Shown here one piece after another: positions 7,657-8,241 of a stretch of 8,241 nucleotides of DNA. Each line of letters begins with the position of its first letter. The first letter of the stretch is position 1. The stretch spans positions 1 through 8,241 of the forward strand of contig JAAZZI010000030.1 in NCBI GenBank assembly GCA_014239225.1, given 5' to 3'. Under the pieces are notes generated by a model that was not told where the DNA came from, ran no database searches, and saw only the letters and a program-made list of their open reading frames with translations. Source of the DNA: Gammaproteobacteria bacterium (GTDB lineage Bacteria; Pseudomonadota; Gammaproteobacteria; Eutrophobiales; Eutrophobiaceae). The translations under genes were made by a program, and so were the position numbers.

Positions 7657-8241
7657 AGATCAAAGGGCGAGATTAAGGGCGATTGAGCCTGATAAATCAT
7701 TTATTGTCAAAGCACCCGCCGGTTCAGGTAAAACCGGATTGTTGGTTAAGCGTTACTTAAGATTACTTTCGCTTGCAGAGTCGCCGGAAGAGGTCGTTGC
7801 GATTACCTTCACTCGTAAAGCCAGTACCGAGATGCGTAACCAAATCCAAGACGCATTGGAAAGCGCTCTTACAAAAAAGAAACCGGAAAATAAGCATGAA
7901 GAGGATAGAATTAAGTTTGCCACTGATGTGTTGAAACAGGACAAGAAGAAAAAATGGCATCTGTTCGATTCACCAGATCGCTTGCGCATACAGACCATCG
8001 ACGGGTTATCCGCTTTTTTAACTCAACGAATGCCGATATTGGCAAAATTCGGCGCACAGCCAGATGTCACGGAAGATGCTAAGTATTTATATAAGTTAGC
8101 AACAACTGATACATTTAATTTATTCAATAAAGATAAAGAGTTTTTACATTCTATTCATGAAATAATTTTACACTTTGGTAACAATATACCGAGAATCAAA
8201 AATTCGATTACCAAGATGTTACAAACACGCGACCTATGGCT
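7637..8241 (+). CDS. UvrD/AddA-like superfamily 1 helicase (3' end cut by window edge)
   Basis: N-terminal 201 codons of an SF1A DNA helicase of the UvrD/RecB/AddA type, which uses ATP to unwind DNA ends and partners the adjacent AddB-like nuclease. Visible motifs: Q-motif region DEDQRARL with Gln9, Walker A APAGSGKT (26-33, Lys32, Thr33), motif Ia AITFTRKASTEM (55-66), and RIQTIDGLSAFL (117-128), a segment typical of AddA/RecB-like helicases. A lysine-rich insert lies at about 79-106. The frame is open to the right edge; family members exceed 1000 residues, so most of the gene, including Walker B and any C-terminal nuclease domain, is outside the window. The ATG at 7637 is chosen for its AAGGA ribosome site; ATG at 7649 (residue 5) is the alternative. 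Whether it is AddA-like with its own nuclease or a plain UvrD helicase cannot be decided here. Confidence 0.92.
   Translation, partial: MKSQMDEDQRARLRAIEPDKSFIVKAPAGSGKTGLLVKRYLRLLSLAESPEEVVAITFTRKASTEMRNQIQDALESALTKKKPENKHEEDRIKFATDVLKQDKKKKWHLFDSPDRLRIQTIDGLSAFLTQRMPILAKFGAQPDVTEDAKYLYKLATTDTFNLFNKDKEFLHSIHEIILHFGNNIPRIKNSITKMLQTRDLW

Noticed and set aside
7753..7998. Two overlapping minus-strand open frames opposite the helicase start
   Set aside because: Both are antisense to helicase motif Ia and the following segment, in an unambiguous UvrD-type coding frame.

Overview
The window comes from an AT-rich proteobacterium, most likely a gammaproteobacterium. The evidence is the gene set: a SrkA (YihE) kinase, an MltF-type lytic transglycosylase, a periplasmic endonuclease I of the EndA/Dns kind, and an AddB-like plus UvrD/AddA-like repair pair. 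All are chromosomal housekeeping genes. I see no transposase, integrase, tRNA, rRNA, CRISPR array or phage gene. The genus cannot be named from sequence reading alone.

Layout: two gene sets diverge from a very AT-rich 118-bp region (4223-4340). Leftward on the minus strand the order is an mltF-like gene (4222-2843), srkA (2823-1831) and a half-size ABC exporter (1811 to beyond the left edge). Both intergenic spacers are 19 bp, so this looks like one operon. Its theme is the cell envelope and stress: peptidoglycan cleavage, a stress kinase, and a membrane exporter. Rightward on the plus strand the order is an endonuclease I homologue with a signal peptide (4341-5003), an 867-residue AddB-like PD-(D/E)XK nuclease (5053-7656), and the start of an AddA-like UvrD-family helicase (7637 to beyond the right edge). 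The last two overlap by 20 bp and are almost certainly translationally coupled partners in DNA double-strand-end processing.

The most notable observation is that the mltF-like gene is split by one in-frame TAA codon (3986-3988). Reading stays open in the same frame for 380 codons after it, and the transglycosylase catalytic motifs are intact. This is either a very recent pseudogene, a sequence error, or a stop that is read through. The second point of interest is the AddB-like/UvrD-like pair, which belongs to a little-characterised branch of AddAB-related proteins. It keeps the iron-sulfur cysteines and nuclease motifs, but its B subunit lacks an N-terminal P-loop. I found no convincing wholly new system here.
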